A stretch of DNA of 64,000 nucleotides from Chachezhania sediminis (GCF_009765275.1 NZ_VOPH01000004.1:379810-443809); one strand, 5' to 3'; counted from the stretch's first letter, positions 16,899 to 26,269 are shown. Notes: generated by a model from the sequence alone, not told the origin. Made by a program: numbers and translations.

Positions 16899-17933
16899 AT
16901 GCACATCGCACGAGATCTGGCGGAAGCCGTCGGCAATACCCCGTTGATCCGGCTGCGCCGCGTCAGCGAGGAAACCGGGTGCGAGATCCTCGGCAAGGCC
17001 GAGTTCATGAACCCCGGGCAATCGGTCAAGGACCGGGCCGCGCTTTACATCATCCGCGATGCGGTGGCGAAGGGGCTACTGCAGCCGGGCGGGACCATCG
17101 TGGAAGGCACGGCCGGCAATACCGGGATCGGCCTGGCGCTGGTGGGCGCATCCATGGGGTTCAAGACGGTCATCGTCATCCCGGAAACCCAGTCCGAGGA
17201 AAAGAAGGACATGCTGCGCCTGGCGGGCGCAGAACTGATCCAGGTGCCGGCGGCGCCCTATCGCAATCCGAATAACTTCGTCCGCTATTCCGACCGGCTT
17301 GCGCAGGAACTGGCCAAGACCGAGCCGAGGGGCGCTATCTGGGCGAACCAGTTCGATAATGTCGCCAACCGCCAGGCCCATATCGAAACGACGGGTCCCG
17401 AGATCTGGCAGCAGACCGGCGGCAAGGTCGACGGTTTCGTATCCGCGGCCGGATCGGGCGGGACCATTGCCGGTGTGGCGGCCGCGCTTCAGCCCCGCGG
17501 GGTGAAGATCGCGCTGGCCGACCCGATGGGGGCCGCGCTTTATTCCTACTACACCACGGGCGAGCTGAAGGCCGAAGGGTCCTCGATCACCGAAGGTATC
17601 GGTCAGGCGCGGATCACCGCAAATCTTGACGGGTTCACGCCGGACTTTAACTATCAGATCACCGATGCCGAAGCCTTGCCGTATATCTTCGATCTCCTCC
17701 GCGAAGAGGGGCTTGTGATGGGGTCGTCGACCGCCATCAACATTGCGGGCGCGGTGCGCCTGGCGAAGGAAATGGGCCCCGGACACACCATCGTGACCGT
17801 GCTGTGCGACTACGGTACGCGGTATCAATCCAAGCTCTTCAACCCCGAATTCCTGCGCAGCAAGGATCTTCCGGTTCCCGACTGGATGACCGATGCGCCG
17901 CGCAGCATCCCCGGGGTCTTCGTAGACACGTGA
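16899..17933 (+). CDS. cysK: Cysteine synthase A (O-acetylserine sulfhydrylase)
   Basis: A 344-residue PLP enzyme that makes cysteine from O-acetylserine and sulfide. The PLP lysine is Lys44 in NPGQSVKDRAALYI; the substrate-loop and phosphate-cup motifs GTAGNTGIGLALVG and SAAGSGGTIAGVAA are present. It is slightly longer than enteric CysK because of a C-terminal tail (RSKDLPVPDWMTDAPRS), a form common in alphaproteobacteria. GAGGGGG lies just ahead of the ATG at 16899. The following MscS gene starts at or within nine bases of its stop, so the two are probably one transcript, without an obvious functional link. Confidence 0.92.
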   Translation: MHIARDLAEAVGNTPLIRLRRVSEETGCEILGKAEFMNPGQSVKDRAALYIIRDAVAKGLLQPGGTIVEGTAGNTGIGLALVGASMGFKTVIVIPETQSEEKKDMLRLAGAELIQVPAAPYRNPNNFVRYSDRLAQELAKTEPRGAIWANQFDNVANRQAHIETTGPEIWQQTGGKVDGFVSAAGSGGTIAGVAAALQPRGVKIALADPMGAALYSYYTTGELKAEGSSITEGIGQARITANLDGFTPDFNYQITDAEALPYIFDLLREEGLVMGSSTAINIAGAVRLAKEMGPGHTIVTVLCDYGTRYQSKLFNPEFLRSKDLPVPDWMTDAPRSIPGVFVDT

Positions 17934-17941
17934 GCCAAAGC

Positions 17942-20434
17942 ATGACTGCACGCGCCCAAAAGGCACCCCGTTTCCCGCGCCCGGAGGTTCTCCGGGCGTT
18001 CTTCATTGGATTGACGGCGCTTGTGCTGTCGCTTGCATCGGTCCCGGCCTTTGCCCAGCTGGATACCAGCGACCCGCAGCAACTGATGCGGAACTGGGGC
18101 GCGCTGGCCGATCGGGCACAGCGGGTCGTTGCCAGCGAAGAGGCATCGGACTCCACGCTGGAGACGCTGCGGGAAGACATCACGGCCTATCGGACCGAAT
18201 TCGGCCAGGCCCGCGATGCCAATACCGCGCGCGTCTCCTCGCTGGAGGCGCAGCTGAAGGCGCTGGGACCCAAGCCCGAAGAGGGCGTGACCGAGCCGGA
18301 CGACGTGGCACAGTTGCGTGCCAACCTGACCGAACAGCTGGCCCAACTGAAGGCGCCGCAGATCATCGCGGACGAGGCCTATCTGCGCGCCAATGGTCTG
18401 GTGACCGAAATCGACACGATTCTGCGCAACCGGCAGACGGATGCGCTGATGAAGCGGGACCCGATCCCGCTTCTGCCGACGGTCTGGCCCGGGGCCCTGG
18501 CCGATATCCGCGATGCGACCGTCTCGCTCGTCAGCGAGGTGACCAAACAGGCCAACGACCCGAACGTGCGGAGCCGGGCGTGGAACAACCTGCCGGAATC
18601 CATCGTGCTGTGGCTGGTCGGCCTGATCCTGGTCCTGCGGGGCATCTACTGGTCGAAGCGGCTGGGCGCCTATGCGCTGACGCATGGCGGCCGCGGTGGC
18701 CCGGTCTGGAGTTTCCTGGCCACGCTCTTCATGATCGCCGGTCCCTTCGTCGGGCTTCTGGCCATTGTCGAAGGCGTGTTGCTCACCGGCTTCTACGGCG
18801 CGCGCACCAAGCTGTTGCTGGACGCGGTCCCGGTCTGCGGTCTGTTCCTTCTGGGATACCACTGGCTGGGTCTTCAGATGACAGGGCTGGCGGACGATGA
18901 CGGGACCGCCATTATCCGCGTCAACCGGCGGTCCGAGCTGCGGCTTCTGATCGACCTGCAGGGTCTGATGCTGGCCCTGAACTACCTGGCCGATCTTTAT
19001 GTCCGGACCAATGGCATCGATTCCGGGTCGAAGGCGGTGGTGGTCTTCCCGATCATCCTGCTGTCGTCGATGCTGCTTCTGCGGATGCTGCAACTGGGCC
19101 TGATGGACCTGCACGACGGGACCGACGACGGCACGCCCGCGCCGGCCGAACAGACGCCGTCGGCCTTCAGCGGCTGGGTGCCACTGCTGCGCCGCTTCGT
19201 CGTGGTCCTGGCGATCATCGCGCCGATCCTGGCGGGCGTGGGTTATGTGGCTGCATCGCAGGCGATCATCTTCCCGCTGGTCCAGACGCTGACCCTGATC
19301 GCGGTCACGCTGATCCTGCAACGCTTCATCGGGGCGATCTATGCCCTGGTCGCGGGCATTGACGACAGCACCGGCGACAACCTGTTCACCGTCCTGATCG
19401 GCTTCATCCTGGCAGTGGCCATGCTGCCGGTCCTGGCGCTGATCTGGGGCGCGCGGATTTCCGACCTGACCGAGCTCTGGTCGCGGTTCCTGCAGGGCTA
19501 CGATATCGGCGGGGTCGTGATTTCGCCCACGTCGTTCCTGGTCTTCGTGGCGATCTTTGCTGTGGGCCTGACCGTGACGCGGCTGATCCAGGCCGCGATG
19601 CGCAACTCGATCCTGCCCAAGACCAAGATCGACCCGGGCGGGCAGGCGGCCATGGTGTCGGGCATGGGCTATGTCGGGATCTTCCTGGCGGCTCTGGTCG
19701 CGATCACCGGGGCAGGAATCAACCTGTCGTCCCTGGCCATCGTCGCCGGTGCCCTGTCCGTCGGTATCGGTTTCGGCCTTCAGACCATCGTGTCGAACTT
19801 CGTGTCGGGGATCATCCTGCTGATCGAACGCCCGATTTCCAAGGGCGACTGGATCGATGTGGGCGGTCAGATGGGCTATGTCCGCGACATCTCGGTCCGC
19901 TCGACCCGGATCGAAACCTTCGACAGGACGGACGTGATCCTGCCGAACTCGGACCTGATTTCCGGGACTGTGGTCAACTATACCCGCGGCAACACCGTGG
20001 GCCGGGTGATCGTGCCGGTGGGCGTGGCCTATGGCACCGACACCCGAAAGGTCGAAAAGGTCCTGCTGGAAATCGCGAATTCCCATCCGATGGTGTTGGC
20101 CAATCCGGGCGTGGTCTTCCAGGGCTTCGGCGCCGATTCGCTGAACTTCGAAATCCGGGCGATCCTGCGCGACGTGAACTGGATGCTGGTCGTGAAGTCC
20201 GAGATGAACCACACCATCGCCAAGCGCTTCGCCGAGGAAGGGTTCGAGATCCCCTTCGCGCAGCGCGACATCTGGCTTCGGAACCCCGAGGTCCTGCCCG
20301 GGGCGCAGGCCTTCCACGGCGGTTCGCGTCACAACTTCTCGGCCGAGGAAATTGCGGCGAACAGCACCTTGCCCACGGCTGTGCCACACCGCGATATCGA
20401 ACCGGACGATCCCGATGGCGACAACGACCGCTGA
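17942..20434 (+). CDS. Large MscS-family mechanosensitive channel (DUF3772 type)
   Basis: An 830-residue inner-membrane channel expected to open under membrane tension and release solutes. It has a signal peptide (residues 1-32, ending VPAFA), a periplasmic helical region (33-190) with coiled-coil character resembling DUF3772, and about ten membrane helices. A C-terminal MscS core follows: the pore helix region SLAIVAGALSVGIGFGLQTI near residue 600, then SGIILLIERPISKGDWIDVG and the beta domain. Its length matches the MscK/YbdG-like large class rather than the 286-residue MscS. A GTG at 17930, overlapping the cysK stop as GTGA, is an equally good start. The end overlaps the next gene by 20 bases. 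Confidence 0.9.
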   Translation: MTARAQKAPRFPRPEVLRAFFIGLTALVLSLASVPAFAQLDTSDPQQLMRNWGALADRAQRVVASEEASDSTLETLREDITAYRTEFGQARDANTARVSSLEAQLKALGPKPEEGVTEPDDVAQLRANLTEQLAQLKAPQIIADEAYLRANGLVTEIDTILRNRQTDALMKRDPIPLLPTVWPGALADIRDATVSLVSEVTKQANDPNVRSRAWNNLPESIVLWLVGLILVLRGIYWSKRLGAYALTHGGRGGPVWSFLATLFMIAGPFVGLLAIVEGVLLTGFYGARTKLLLDAVPVCGLFLLGYHWLGLQMTGLADDDGTAIIRVNRRSELRLLIDLQGLMLALNYLADLYVRTNGIDSGSKAVVVFPIILLSSMLLLRMLQLGLMDLHDGTDDGTPAPAEQTPSAFSGWVPLLRRFVVVLAIIAPILAGVGYVAASQAIIFPLVQTLTLIAVTLILQRFIGAIYALVAGIDDSTGDNLFTVLIGFILAVAMLPVLALIWGARISDLTELWSRFLQGYDIGGVVISPTSFLVFVAIFAVGLTVTRLIQAAMRNSILPKTKIDPGGQAAMVSGMGYVGIFLAALVAITGAGINLSSLAIVAGALSVGIGFGLQTIVSNFVSGIILLIERPISKGDWIDVGGQMGYVRDISVRSTRIETFDRTDVILPNSDLISGTVVNYTRGNTVGRVIVPVGVAYGTDTRKVEKVLLEIANSHPMVLANPGVVFQGFGADSLNFEIRAILRDVNWMLVVKSEMNHTIAKRFAEEGFEIPFAQRDIWLRNPEVLPGAQAFHGGSRHNFSAEEIAANSTLPTAVPHRDIEPDDPDGDNDR

Positions 20435-21140
20435 TCCGCTCTACGCCGCCGACGCCTATCTGCGCGAGGCGCCGGGCACGGTGGTGTCGGTGTCAGAGTC
20501 TGGCATCGTCCTGGACCGAAGCCTGTTTTATGCCACCGGCGGCGGTCAGCCCGGCGACGGTGGGCGGCTGGACTGGGTCGGCGGATCCTGCACCGTCCTG
20601 ACGGCCGAGAAGGGCGAGGGTGGGATCGTCTTGGTCCCGGCCGGGGGCGAGGACCTGCCGCCGGTCGGCACGCCGGTCGTCCAGAAACTCGACTGGGACC
20701 GGCGCCATGCGCATATGCGCGTGCACACCTGCCTGCACTTGCTGTCGGTCGTGCTTCCGTTCCCGGTGTCCGGCGGGTCCATTGCCGCCGACAAGGGCCG
20801 GCTGGACTTTGCCATGGAAACCCCGCCTTCCGACAAGGAGGCGCTTCAGGCCGAGCTTCAGGCGCTGATCGACCGCGATCTGGCGGTTACCGAACGCTGG
20901 ATCACCGAGGCGGAACTGGATGCGAATCCGGGCCTGGTCAAGACCATGTCCGTTGCACCGCCGCGGGGTGCCGGCCGCGTGCGGCTGGTCCGGATCGGGG
21001 ACGAAGACACGCAGGTCGACCTGCAACCCTGCGGCGGAACTCATGTTGCGCGCACGAGCCAGATCGGCCGCATCCGCATTGGCAAGATCGAAAAGAAGGG
21101 CCGGCAGAACCGGCGGGTTTACGTGCATCTGGACGGGTGA
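20415..21140 (+). CDS. Alanyl-tRNA editing protein (AlaX-type)
   Basis: A 241-residue stand-alone editing domain related to the second half of AlaRS; such proteins hydrolyse mischarged seryl- or glycyl-tRNA(Ala) in the cytoplasm. The zinc ligands are visible: H104xxxH108 (HTCLH) and C206xxxH210 (CGGTH). The opening YATGGGQPGDGG is the usual first motif. The ATG at 20415 lies inside the end of the MscS gene (20-base overlap), suggesting co-translation. It ends just before an 11-bp inverted repeat that separates it from a convergent gene. Confidence 0.9.
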   Translation: MATTTADPLYAADAYLREAPGTVVSVSESGIVLDRSLFYATGGGQPGDGGRLDWVGGSCTVLTAEKGEGGIVLVPAGGEDLPPVGTPVVQKLDWDRRHAHMRVHTCLHLLSVVLPFPVSGGSIAADKGRLDFAMETPPSDKEALQAELQALIDRDLAVTERWITEAELDANPGLVKTMSVAPPRGAGRVRLVRIGDEDTQVDLQPCGGTHVARTSQIGRIRIGKIEKKGRQNRRVYVHLDG

Positions 21141-21222
21141 TCCTGTCGCGGCCTATGTCGCCTGCACTCAGGGCCGTCCACGCCGATCATGACTTGCAAT
21201 GCAATTGGGTCCGAGGTGCGGG

Positions 21223-21265
21223 ACGAAGCGGACGCCGGCACTTGATTGGCCAATGTCCGCTTCGT
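21223..21265. terminator. Perfect 11-bp inverted repeat between convergent genes
   Basis: ACGAAGCGGAC (21223-21233) is complementary to GTCCGCTTCGT (21255-21265) around a 21-nt loop. It lies between the stops of the AlaX-type gene (plus) and the dehydrogenase (minus). There is no clear T-run, so termination is likely by position but unproven. Confidence 0.45.
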
Positions 21266-21270
21266 GTACC

Positions 21271-22023
21271 TTAGAGTTTGGTGATCGAATTTCCGCCATC
21301 CGCGATCATTGCGGTCCCGGTCACGAATGACGCATGATCGGAAAGCAGGAAGAGAGCCGCCTGCGCGATCTCGGATGGATCAGCCATGCGCTTCAGTGCA
21401 TGAAAACTCCGCACGATCTCATGATAACCGGCATCCTCACCAGCCATCGGTGTCATGGTGCCTCCAGGCAGGAGCGCGTTGACGCGGATGTTCTCCGGCC
21501 CGTGTTCCGCCGCCAAAACCTGGGTCATACCGATCAGGCCCGCCTTCGCCGCGGCATAGGCGCCCATGCCAGGCAGCCCGATCGTGTGCCCAACGAAGGA
21601 GGAAGTGAAGACAATCGAGCCGCCGCCGCGTTTGCGCATCGCCGGTATCTGATGTTTCGCCGCATAGAATCCGCTGTTGAGGTTCACCGCCATCACTTTG
21701 TGCCAGTTGCTCTCATCCATGTCGGGGATTGGTCCCACGTCTCCTGTCGTGCCCGCATTGTTGAACGCACCATCAAGACCACCGAAGCGCTCTTCGGCGC
21801 GTTTCACCAACTCTTCTGCATAGCCGTTCTCTTCAACGTCCCCGACGATGAAATCCGCTTCGCCTCCATCAGCCGAAATCTCGTCTACGATTGACTCAAG
21901 CAGTTCAGCACGGCGCGCACCGAGGACAAGTCTTGCGCCCTCGGCTGCGAAAATCTTTGCTGCCGCGGCTCCGATGCCGCTGCTTGCGCCGGTAATGATG
22001 ATTGTCTTGCCTTCCAGAAGCAT
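21271..22023 (-). CDS. Short-chain dehydrogenase/reductase (SDR)
   Basis: A 250-residue classical SDR, an NAD(P)-dependent oxidoreductase. Seen: the cofactor motif TGASSGIGAAAA near residue 12, NNAG, the catalytic serine region SIVFTSSFVG, the YxxxK motif in GAYAAAKAGL, and the C-terminal SFVTGTAMIADGG. The start at 22023 has GGAGACGG just upstream. It points opposite to its neighbours, stands alone, and its codons look less GC-biased than those around it, which hints at later acquisition. The substrate cannot be read from sequence. Confidence 0.88.
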   Translation of the reverse strand: MLLEGKTIIITGASSGIGAAAAKIFAAEGARLVLGARRAELLESIVDEISADGGEADFIVGDVEENGYAEELVKRAEERFGGLDGAFNNAGTTGDVGPIPDMDESNWHKVMAVNLNSGFYAAKHQIPAMRKRGGGSIVFTSSFVGHTIGLPGMGAYAAAKAGLIGMTQVLAAEHGPENIRVNALLPGGTMTPMAGEDAGYHEIVRSFHALKRMADPSEIAQAALFLLSDHASFVTGTAMIADGGNSITKL

Positions 22024-22574
22024 TTCCGTCTCCGTCTGATGATGTGTCGGGAACTGCTTAGGCAATGGCCTGCTGTTCGAACGATCCGCTTCTTGCGCAA
22101 ACGCGCTCGTTCGAAGGGCGAGATCAACTCGTCGCTTGTGGTGCGGTGTCCGGAAGGTTGGGCTTAACGTCGGACTTTTGCCGCGTCGGGCCTGCGCATC
22201 GGCTTTCCATCTGGCGCCCTTCGGGGCGAAGGCCTGACAGGAAGACTAGCATTTTCTTGGGCCAGACACATCGCGCGCTCCGTGCGGTCAGACTTGTCGA
22301 TTGTCCCCAACGGATCGCCTGCTGCGGGACCTCCAGCCACCTCTTGATAATATATTCGCATATATATATGTGTTTCGCAGACGCCGCTTTGGCCTGCGGG
22401 CGCTGCCATCGTCAGGGGAGACGGGCAGGGACCACGCAGCGGGGCTTTGCGGCCGTCTCGCGTTCTCGGGGGTCTGACGACCCTCTGGCAGCGCGTTGAA
22501 GGAGAGTGAACGCACCCGAACCGCCCGGTCGGCGCATCAGCCTGCGACCGGGCCGCAACTGCCAGAGGCCTGCC
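22024..22574. other. 551-bp gap between divergent SDR and sulfide-oxidation genes
   Basis: No credible gene is visible. It contains an unusually AT-rich palindromic stretch near 22344-22372, which probably holds the promoter and operator of the downstream oxidoreductase gene. The rest is ordinary GC-rich sequence. Confidence 0.5.
22344..22372 (+). promoter_or_regulatory. AT-rich palindrome with promoter-like elements
   Basis: TTGATA (22344-22349) is followed, 15-17 bases on, by TATATG/TATGTG. The 12-bp perfect palindrome CATATATATATG (22359-22370) overlaps the -10 position. In this GC-rich genome such a block stands out. It lies about 205 bases before the sulfide:quinone oxidoreductase gene. 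A sulfide-responsive ArsR-type repressor (SqrR/BigR) is a candidate by analogy, but its reported site is not matched exactly. Confidence 0.4.
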
Positions 22575-24254
22575 ATGGAAATCCGCTCGATCACGTCCGA
22601 CCTGTCCGTCAGCCCGCAGATCGCGGCCGGTGACATTGCCGCGCTGAAGGATCGGGGCTTCCGCGCCATCATATGCAACCGTCCCGACGGGGAAGGTGCC
22701 GACCAGCCGTCCGTCGAGGAGATCGAGACCGCCGCCAGGGAGGCCGGGCTTGAGGTCCGCTATGTGCCCGTGACTGCCGGCATGGTCCGGGACGAGGATA
22801 CGGCCGCCTTTGCCGACGCCCTGCAGGCGCTGCCGGGGCCGGTCCTGGCCTATTGCCGGACCGGCACTCGGTCGGCCACGCTCTGGTCGCTGATGCAGGC
22901 CAACCAGCTGCCGCTGTCGGAGATCCTGGCCAGGACCAAGGCCGCCGGATACGACATGAACGGCGTGGCGCGCCGCATTGCCAACGGCGGGCGCACGCCG
23001 ACCGACGTGGCCGATGCCGAATTCGACGTGGTGATCGTGGGCGCCGGTGCTGCGGGCATTTCAGTTGCGGCCAGCCTAAGGGCCCGCGACACCTCGCTTC
23101 AGGTCGCGCTGATCGACCCGGCGGACATTCATTACTATCAGCCCGGCTGGACCATGGTCGGCGGCGGCGTTTTCCAGGCGGCCGATACTGCGAAGACCAT
23201 GGGCAGCCTGATCCCCGCCGGCGTCCACTGGATCAAGGCCGCCGTTGCCGCCTTCGAGCCTGAAAAGAACGCCATCATTCTGGACGGTTGCCGGGTGGTC
23301 AAATACGCTCGCCTGATCGTTTGCCCGGGGCTGAAGCTGGATTGGGGGCGGATCGAGGGGCTGGAGGAAACGCTGGGACGGAACGGCGTCACCTCGAACT
23401 ATCGCTATGACCTGGCGCCCTATACCTGGAAACTGGTGCAGGACATGAAGGGCGGCCGGGCGCTGTTCACCCAGCCGCCGATGCCGATCAAATGCGCGGG
23501 CGCACCGCAGAAGGCCATGTACCTGTCCGCCGATGCCTGGACGAAGGCCGGCGTTTTGCAGGACATCGACATCCAGTTCATGAATGCGGGCGGGGTGCTG
23601 TTCGGGGTCAAGGACTATGTCCCGGCGCTGGAGGAATACGTGAAGAAATACAGGATCGACCTGAACTTCTTCCACAACCTTGTCGCCGTCGATGGCCCCG
23701 CGAAGAAAGCGACCTTCGAGGTAAAGGCGCCCGATACCGAAGCCACCCGCGTGACGGTCGATTTCGACATGATGCATGTCAGCCCGCCACAGGTGGCGCC
23801 GGATTTCATTCGCGTCTCGCCGCTGGCCGATGAGGCCGGCTGGGTCGATGTCGACCAGGTGACGCTGCGCCACAAGACCTACGAGAATGTGTGGAGCCTG
23901 GGCGACGTCATGAACGCGCCCAACGCCAAGACTGCGGCTGCCGCGCGAAAGCAGGCGCCGGTGGTGGCCGAAAATGTGCTGGCCGACATCAAGGGCCACG
24001 GGCCCGCCGCGCAATACGACGGCTACGGCTCCTGCCCGCTGACGGTGGAGCGCGGCAAGATCGTGCTGGCGGAATTCGGCTATGGCGGGGTACTGCTTCC
24101 CAGTTTCCCCAAGTTCCTGATCGACGGCACCAAGGCCACGCGTGCGGCATGGTTCATGAAGGAACGCATGCTGCCGCCGATCTACTGGATGGCCATGCTG
24201 CGCGGGCGGGAATGGATGGCAAAACCCGAATCCATTTCAGCCGCCAAACACTGA
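22575..24254 (+). CDS. Sulfur transferase (TIGR01244/BLH) - type II sulfide:quinone oxidoreductase fusion
   Basis: A 559-residue bifunctional protein for sulfide oxidation. Residues 1-115 are a beta-lactamase-hydrolase-like/TIGR01244 domain with Cys94 in the loop YCRTGTRSATLW, a rhodanese-like CX4R active site. Residues about 150-559 are a flavoprotein: VVIVGAGAAGIS near 152, HYYQPGWTMVGGG, and the two redox cysteines of type II (mitochondrial-like) SQR, Cys307 in PIKCAGAPQKAMYLS and Cys487 in DGYGSCPLTV. The C-terminal MLPPIYWMAMLRGREW tail also matches that type. It should oxidise sulfide with FAD, pass electrons to quinone at the inner membrane, and hand the sulfane sulfur to its own transferase domain. 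AGAGG precedes the ATG. A SulP transporter gene follows after 48 bases. Confidence 0.9.
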   Translation: MEIRSITSDLSVSPQIAAGDIAALKDRGFRAIICNRPDGEGADQPSVEEIETAAREAGLEVRYVPVTAGMVRDEDTAAFADALQALPGPVLAYCRTGTRSATLWSLMQANQLPLSEILARTKAAGYDMNGVARRIANGGRTPTDVADAEFDVVIVGAGAAGISVAASLRARDTSLQVALIDPADIHYYQPGWTMVGGGVFQAADTAKTMGSLIPAGVHWIKAAVAAFEPEKNAIILDGCRVVKYARLIVCPGLKLDWGRIEGLEETLGRNGVTSNYRYDLAPYTWKLVQDMKGGRALFTQPPMPIKCAGAPQKAMYLSADAWTKAGVLQDIDIQFMNAGGVLFGVKDYVPALEEYVKKYRIDLNFFHNLVAVDGPAKKATFEVKAPDTEATRVTVDFDMMHVSPPQVAPDFIRVSPLADEAGWVDVDQVTLRHKTYENVWSLGDVMNAPNAKTAAAARKQAPVVAENVLADIKGHGPAAQYDGYGSCPLTVERGKIVLAEFGYGGVLLPSFPKFLIDGTKATRAAWFMKERMLPPIYWMAMLRGREWMAKPESISAAKH

Positions 24255-24302
24255 TACAGACCGACGCAGACCGGGCGAAACCCCGGCGCCACGAGGCACA
24301 AG

Positions 24303-26069
24303 ATGATCGAGCGCATCAAGACCTACATGCCCATCCTGGACTGGGGCAAAACCTATACGCGGGAAACCTTCGGCAACGACATGATCGCCGCGGTGATCGT
24401 GACGATCATGCTGATCCCGCAGTCCCTGGCCTATGCGCTTCTGGCGGGCCTGCCGCCCGAGGCGGGCATCTATGCCTCGATCGCGCCGATCATCCTTTAT
24501 GCCATCTTCGGCACCTCGCGCGCGCTGGCCGTGGGCCCGGTGGCGGTCGTGTCCCTGATGACTGCCGCGGCCGTGGGGCAAGTGGCAGAGCAGGGGACCA
24601 TGGGCTATGCCGCCGCGGCGCTGACGCTGGCGCTTCTGTCGGGCGTCATGCTGATGGCCATGGGGATTTTCCGGCTGGGCTTTCTGGCCAGCTTCCTGTC
24701 GCATCCGGTGATCGTGGGCTTCATCACGGCCTCCGGTCTTCTGATCGCGGCCAGCCAGCTTAAACACCTTCTGGGCATCGATGCCGGCGGCCACACGCTG
24801 CCCGAGATGCTGTATGACATCGTCCTGCACCTGGGTCAGACCAATATCATCACCCTTGTTCTGGGCGCGGCCGCCACCGGCTTCCTGTTCTGGGTCCGCA
24901 AGGGGTTGAAACCGCGCCTGCTGGCCCTGGGCCTGAAGCCCAAGCTGGCTGATGTCCTGACCAAGGCCGGCCCCGTGGCCGCCGTCGTCGCCACTACCGT
25001 CGCCGTCTGGGTCTTCCGCCTGGACGAAGCCGGGGTGAAGATCGTGGGCGCGGTGCCGCAAAGCCTGCCGCCCTTCACGATCCCCGCGCTGTCCTTAGAC
25101 ATGATCGAGCTGCTTGCGGTTCCGGCGCTGCTGATTTCGGTCGTGGGCTTCGTCGAATCGATTTCTGTGGCGCAGACCTTCGCCGCGAAAAAGCGTCAGC
25201 GGGTCGATCCGGACCAGGAACTGATCGGCCTGGGCGCGGCCAATATCGGCGCGGCCTTCACGGGCGGCTATCCGGTGACGGGCGGCTTCTCCCGCTCTGT
25301 CGTGAACTTCGACGCGGGCGCCGAAACGCCCGCCGCGGGGGCCTATACCGCCGTGGGTCTGGCCATCGCGGCCGTGGCGCTGACGCCGCTGGTCTATTTC
25401 CTGCCCAAGGCGACGCTGGCCGCAACCATCGTCGTCGCCGTCCTCAGCCTCGTCGATTTCGGCGCGCTGAAGCGGATCTGGTCCTATTCGAAAAGCGACT
25501 TCGCCGCGCAGTTTGCCACCATCGTCCTGACCCTGGGCTTCGGGGTCGAGGTCGGCATCGTTGCCGGTGTGCTGCTGTCGATCACGCTCTATCTCTATCG
25601 CACCTCGCGGCCGCACTGTGCCGTGGTGGGGCAGGTTCCGGGGACCGAGCATTTCCGCAACGTCGAACGCCACCGGGTCGTGACCAGCCCCCGGCTCTAC
25701 ATGCTGCGGATGGACGAAAGCATCTATTTCCCGAACGCCCGATATCTTCAGGACCGGATCTACAAAGCGGTCGCGCAGGACAAGACGGTGCAGCATGTGG
25801 TCCTGCAATGTTCGGCCGTGAACGAGATCGATGCCTCGGCCCTGGAGGCGCTGGAAGAGATCAACCATCACCTGAAGGAGTCCGGCGTCACCTTCCATCT
25901 GTCCGAGGTGAAGGGCCCGGTCATGGACCGCCTGCTACGCTCGCATTTCCTTGATGCGCTCACGGGCGGGGTGTACCTGACCCAGTACGACGCCTTCTCG
26001 GCGCTGGAGCCCGAACTGGCCATGGAAACCCTGCGTGGCAAGCGTCTGGTCCAGGCCTGTCACGCGTAG
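24303..26069 (+). CDS. SulP-family anion transporter with STAS domain
   Basis: A 588-residue inner-membrane transporter of the SulP/SLC26 family (sulfate, bicarbonate or other anions). The family signature near residue 30 reads IPQSLAYALLAGLPPEAGIY; about 12 membrane segments follow, with FTGGYPVTGGFSRSVVNFDA near residue 320. A C-terminal STAS domain spans about 450-570 (VVLQCSAVNEIDASALEALE). It is placed 48 bases behind the sulfur transferase-SQR fusion, so export of the sulfur oxidation product or import of sulfate is a reasonable inference. The anion is not determined by the sequence. Confidence 0.9.
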   Translation: MIERIKTYMPILDWGKTYTRETFGNDMIAAVIVTIMLIPQSLAYALLAGLPPEAGIYASIAPIILYAIFGTSRALAVGPVAVVSLMTAAAVGQVAEQGTMGYAAAALTLALLSGVMLMAMGIFRLGFLASFLSHPVIVGFITASGLLIAASQLKHLLGIDAGGHTLPEMLYDIVLHLGQTNIITLVLGAAATGFLFWVRKGLKPRLLALGLKPKLADVLTKAGPVAAVVATTVAVWVFRLDEAGVKIVGAVPQSLPPFTIPALSLDMIELLAVPALLISVVGFVESISVAQTFAAKKRQRVDPDQELIGLGAANIGAAFTGGYPVTGGFSRSVVNFDAGAETPAAGAYTAVGLAIAAVALTPLVYFLPKATLAATIVVAVLSLVDFGALKRIWSYSKSDFAAQFATIVLTLGFGVEVGIVAGVLLSITLYLYRTSRPHCAVVGQVPGTEHFRNVERHRVVTSPRLYMLRMDESIYFPNARYLQDRIYKAVAQDKTVQHVVLQCSAVNEIDASALEALEEINHHLKESGVTFHLSEVKGPVMDRLLRSHFLDALTGGVYLTQYDAFSALEPELAMETLRGKRLVQACHA

Positions 26070-26180
26070 GGTGCGTGGTCGCCCCGCACGGCTGGTAAAC
26101 CGTGGGATGGTGCGTGCGGAGCATGCACCCTACCGCAAGCCCAGGCCGGAAGCCCTCTGGAACCCGTAGGGTGCGTGGTC
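26065..26180. repeat. Direct repeat pair CGTAGGGTGCGTGGTC, 100 bp apart
   Basis: The identical 16-mer CGTAGGGTGCGTGGTC occurs at 26065-26080 (running over the SulP stop) and 26165-26180. Between them GGTGCGTGCGGAGCATGCACC can fold on itself. A related palindrome is at 28724-28744. This resembles the short 'TAGGGTGCGTG' intergenic repeats seen in many bacteria. Confidence 0.6.
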
Positions 26181-26269
26181 TTCAACCGCCGTTGGCAAAC
26201 CCGGGCAAGCTGCTTGGAAACCGCATGCCCCGCGGCGACGCCGACGCGCCGTAAGGTGCACCTCGGCCG

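Noticed and set aside
17825-20389. 854-codon minus-strand frame opposite the MscS gene
   Set aside because: Gln/Asp/Arg-rich antisense shadow without any domain.
22065-22499. 144-codon plus-strand frame between SDR and the SQR fusion
   Set aside because: Crosses the AT-rich palindromic region, has no ribosome site and no family resemblance.
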